Assembly (NCBI GenBank): GCA_035623275.1
Contig: DASPTT010000066.1
Location: 1-12,627 of the forward strand
Direction of reading: 5' to 3'
Length of the DNA: 12,627 nt
Origin: DASPTT01 sp035623275
Lineage (GTDB): Bacteria; Actinomycetota; Acidimicrobiia; Acidimicrobiales; UBA8190
Under the pieces are notes generated by a model. The model did no database searches, was not told where the DNA came from, and worked only from the letters and a program-made list of their open reading frames with translations. Of this stretch, positions 11,838 through 12,627 are shown piece after piece (position 1 is the stretch's first letter; every line of letters starts with the position of its first letter). The translations under genes and the position numbers were made by a program.

Positions 11838-12627
11838 ATGTCGGCCGTGGACGTGCACCTGGTCGACGGCACCTACGAGCTGTTCCGCCACTTCTTCGGC
11901 GCCCCACCGCGCACGGGGGCCGACGGGAGCGAGATCGGGGCCACGCGCGGGGTCCTCAATTCCGTGCTCATGATGCTCGAGGAGGGCGCCACCCACGTCG
12001 GCGTGGCCACCGACCACGTCATCGAGTCGTTCCGCAACGAGCTGTGGCCGGGGTACAAGACGGGCGAGGGCGTCGACCCCGTCCTCCTCGGCCAATTCCA
12101 CGTTCTGGAGTCCGCGCTCGAGGCGCTCGGGGTCACCGTGTGGGCGATGGTCGAGCTCGAGGCGGACGACGCGCTGGCATCGGCCGCCAGCGTCGTGGCG
12201 GCGGACGACGACGTCGAGCAGGTCCTCATCTGCACCCCGGACAAGGACCTCGCCCAGTGCGTGGTGGACCGGCGGGTGGTCCAGCTCGACCGCCGCTCGG
12301 GCACCGTCGTCGACGAGCAGGGAGTGCACGAGAAGTTCGGCGTGCCGCCCGCCTCCATCCCCGACTGGCTGGCGCTGGTGGGGGACAGCGCGGACGGGTT
12401 CCCGGGCCTGCCCGGCTGGGGAAAGCGCTCGGCGTCGGTCGTGCTCGACCACTACGGGCATCTCGAGTCGATCCCCGACGATCCCGATGCCTGGGCCGAG
12501 GAGGTGCGCTCGGCGGTGCGCGGCGTCCCCCGGCTGGCCGGCGTCCTCGCCGAGCAGCGGGGGCTGGCCGAGCTGTTCCGTGTCCTGGCCACGCTGCGGA
12601 TCGACCGGCGGCTCGTGTCCGGTGTCG
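11838..12627 (+). CDS. 5'-3' exonuclease (FEN / Pol I N-terminal family), 3' truncated
   Basis: This open frame runs off the right edge; 263 codons are present, so the end is missing. It is a structure-specific 5' nuclease of the kind fused to DNA polymerase I or found alone (ExoIX/Xni, actinobacterial standalone forms), which removes flaps and RNA primers. Visible motifs: LVDGTYELFR at the start, with the first metal Asp; SFRNELWPGYKTG, the arch/phosphate-contact segment; EADDALA at 108-114; TPDKDLAQCV at 133-142; and the H3TH segment GDSADGFPGLPGWGKRS at 182-198 with Asp183 and Asp186. The usual Asn in GDSSDNIPG is Gly here. The ATG at 11838 is chosen; a GTG at 11847 is also possible. CCAGG just before the ATG is too close to act well. 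No fused polymerase can be judged from this window. Family assignment is secure. Confidence 0.93.
   Translation, partial: MSAVDVHLVDGTYELFRHFFGAPPRTGADGSEIGATRGVLNSVLMMLEEGATHVGVATDHVIESFRNELWPGYKTGEGVDPVLLGQFHVLESALEALGVTVWAMVELEADDALASAASVVAADDDVEQVLICTPDKDLAQCVVDRRVVQLDRRSGTVVDEQGVHEKFGVPPASIPDWLALVGDSADGFPGLPGWGKRSASVVLDHYGHLESIPDDPDAWAEEVRSAVRGVPRLAGVLAEQRGLAELFRVLATLRIDRRLVSGV

Noticed and set aside
11583..12461. 292-codon minus-strand ORF including an IIAELD repeat
   Set aside because: The hexapeptide repeat is only the 18-bp DNA repeat translated. The rest is antisense to the 5'-3' exonuclease, whose motifs are unmistakable.

Overview
The window looks like chromosomal DNA from a high-G+C actinobacterium. 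The base composition is very G+C-rich throughout and GTG starts are used. The HU-type nucleoid protein has the long Lys/Ala/Arg tail typical of actinobacteria, and a GTTCACCC-type direct-repeat array resembling an actinobacterial PHO box is present. A lineage such as Acidimicrobiia is possible, but the sequence alone does not settle it. No rRNA, tRNA, CRISPR array, insertion sequence or phage gene was seen. Strand usage and composition look like ordinary core and accessory chromosome.

Layout, left to right. (1) Positions 1-1375, plus strand: the 3' part of a 2-oxo acid dehydrogenase E2 acyltransferase with two peripheral subunit-binding domains. An 81-residue acyl carrier protein is coupled to it by an ATGA overlap, and a hairpin sits over the ACP stop. 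(2) 1439-2086, plus: an orphan protein with a helix-hairpin-helix segment like that of DNA glycosylases. Its 3' end overlaps the convergent gene for a secreted PKD-domain protein (2052-2744, minus). (3) 2953-3519, minus: an HU/HupB-like DNA-binding protein whose tail is encoded by 30-bp tandem repeats, followed by a strong hairpin terminator. Divergent from it, 3649-5862, plus, is a PAS-GAF-GGDEF-EAL cyclic-di-GMP enzyme.

(4) 5939-8810, minus: a tight four-gene operon in transcription order crotonase-family protein, membrane lipoprotein with a mucin-like stalk, short-chain dehydrogenase, VOC-family protein. The junctions are a 9-nt gap, a 2-nt gap and a GTGA overlap. Three of the four look like small-molecule or acyl-CoA metabolism. 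The lipoprotein does not fit an obvious pathway. (5) 9013-11043, plus, divergent from that operon: a secreted phosphoesterase of the phospholipase C/acid phosphatase family. Its upstream region carries 11-bp-phased repeats resembling a PHO box, so phosphate-starvation control is a reasonable inference. (6) A perfect 13-bp hairpin, a membrane-anchored protein of unknown function (11115-11666), an 18-bp tandem repeat, and the 5' part of a standalone FEN-type 5'-3' exonuclease that runs off the right edge.

No stretch longer than about 210 bases lacks a gene. The larger gaps hold the HU terminator and upstream region of the PKD gene (2745-2952), the divergent HU/GGDEF-EAL promoter region (3520-3648), the PHO-box-like region (8811-9012) and the repeat-bearing gap before the exonuclease (11667-11837). 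The observations most worth following up are the E2-ACP coupling, the PHO-box-like array and the odd lipoprotein inside the metabolic operon. I saw no clear evidence of a novel defence or mobile system.
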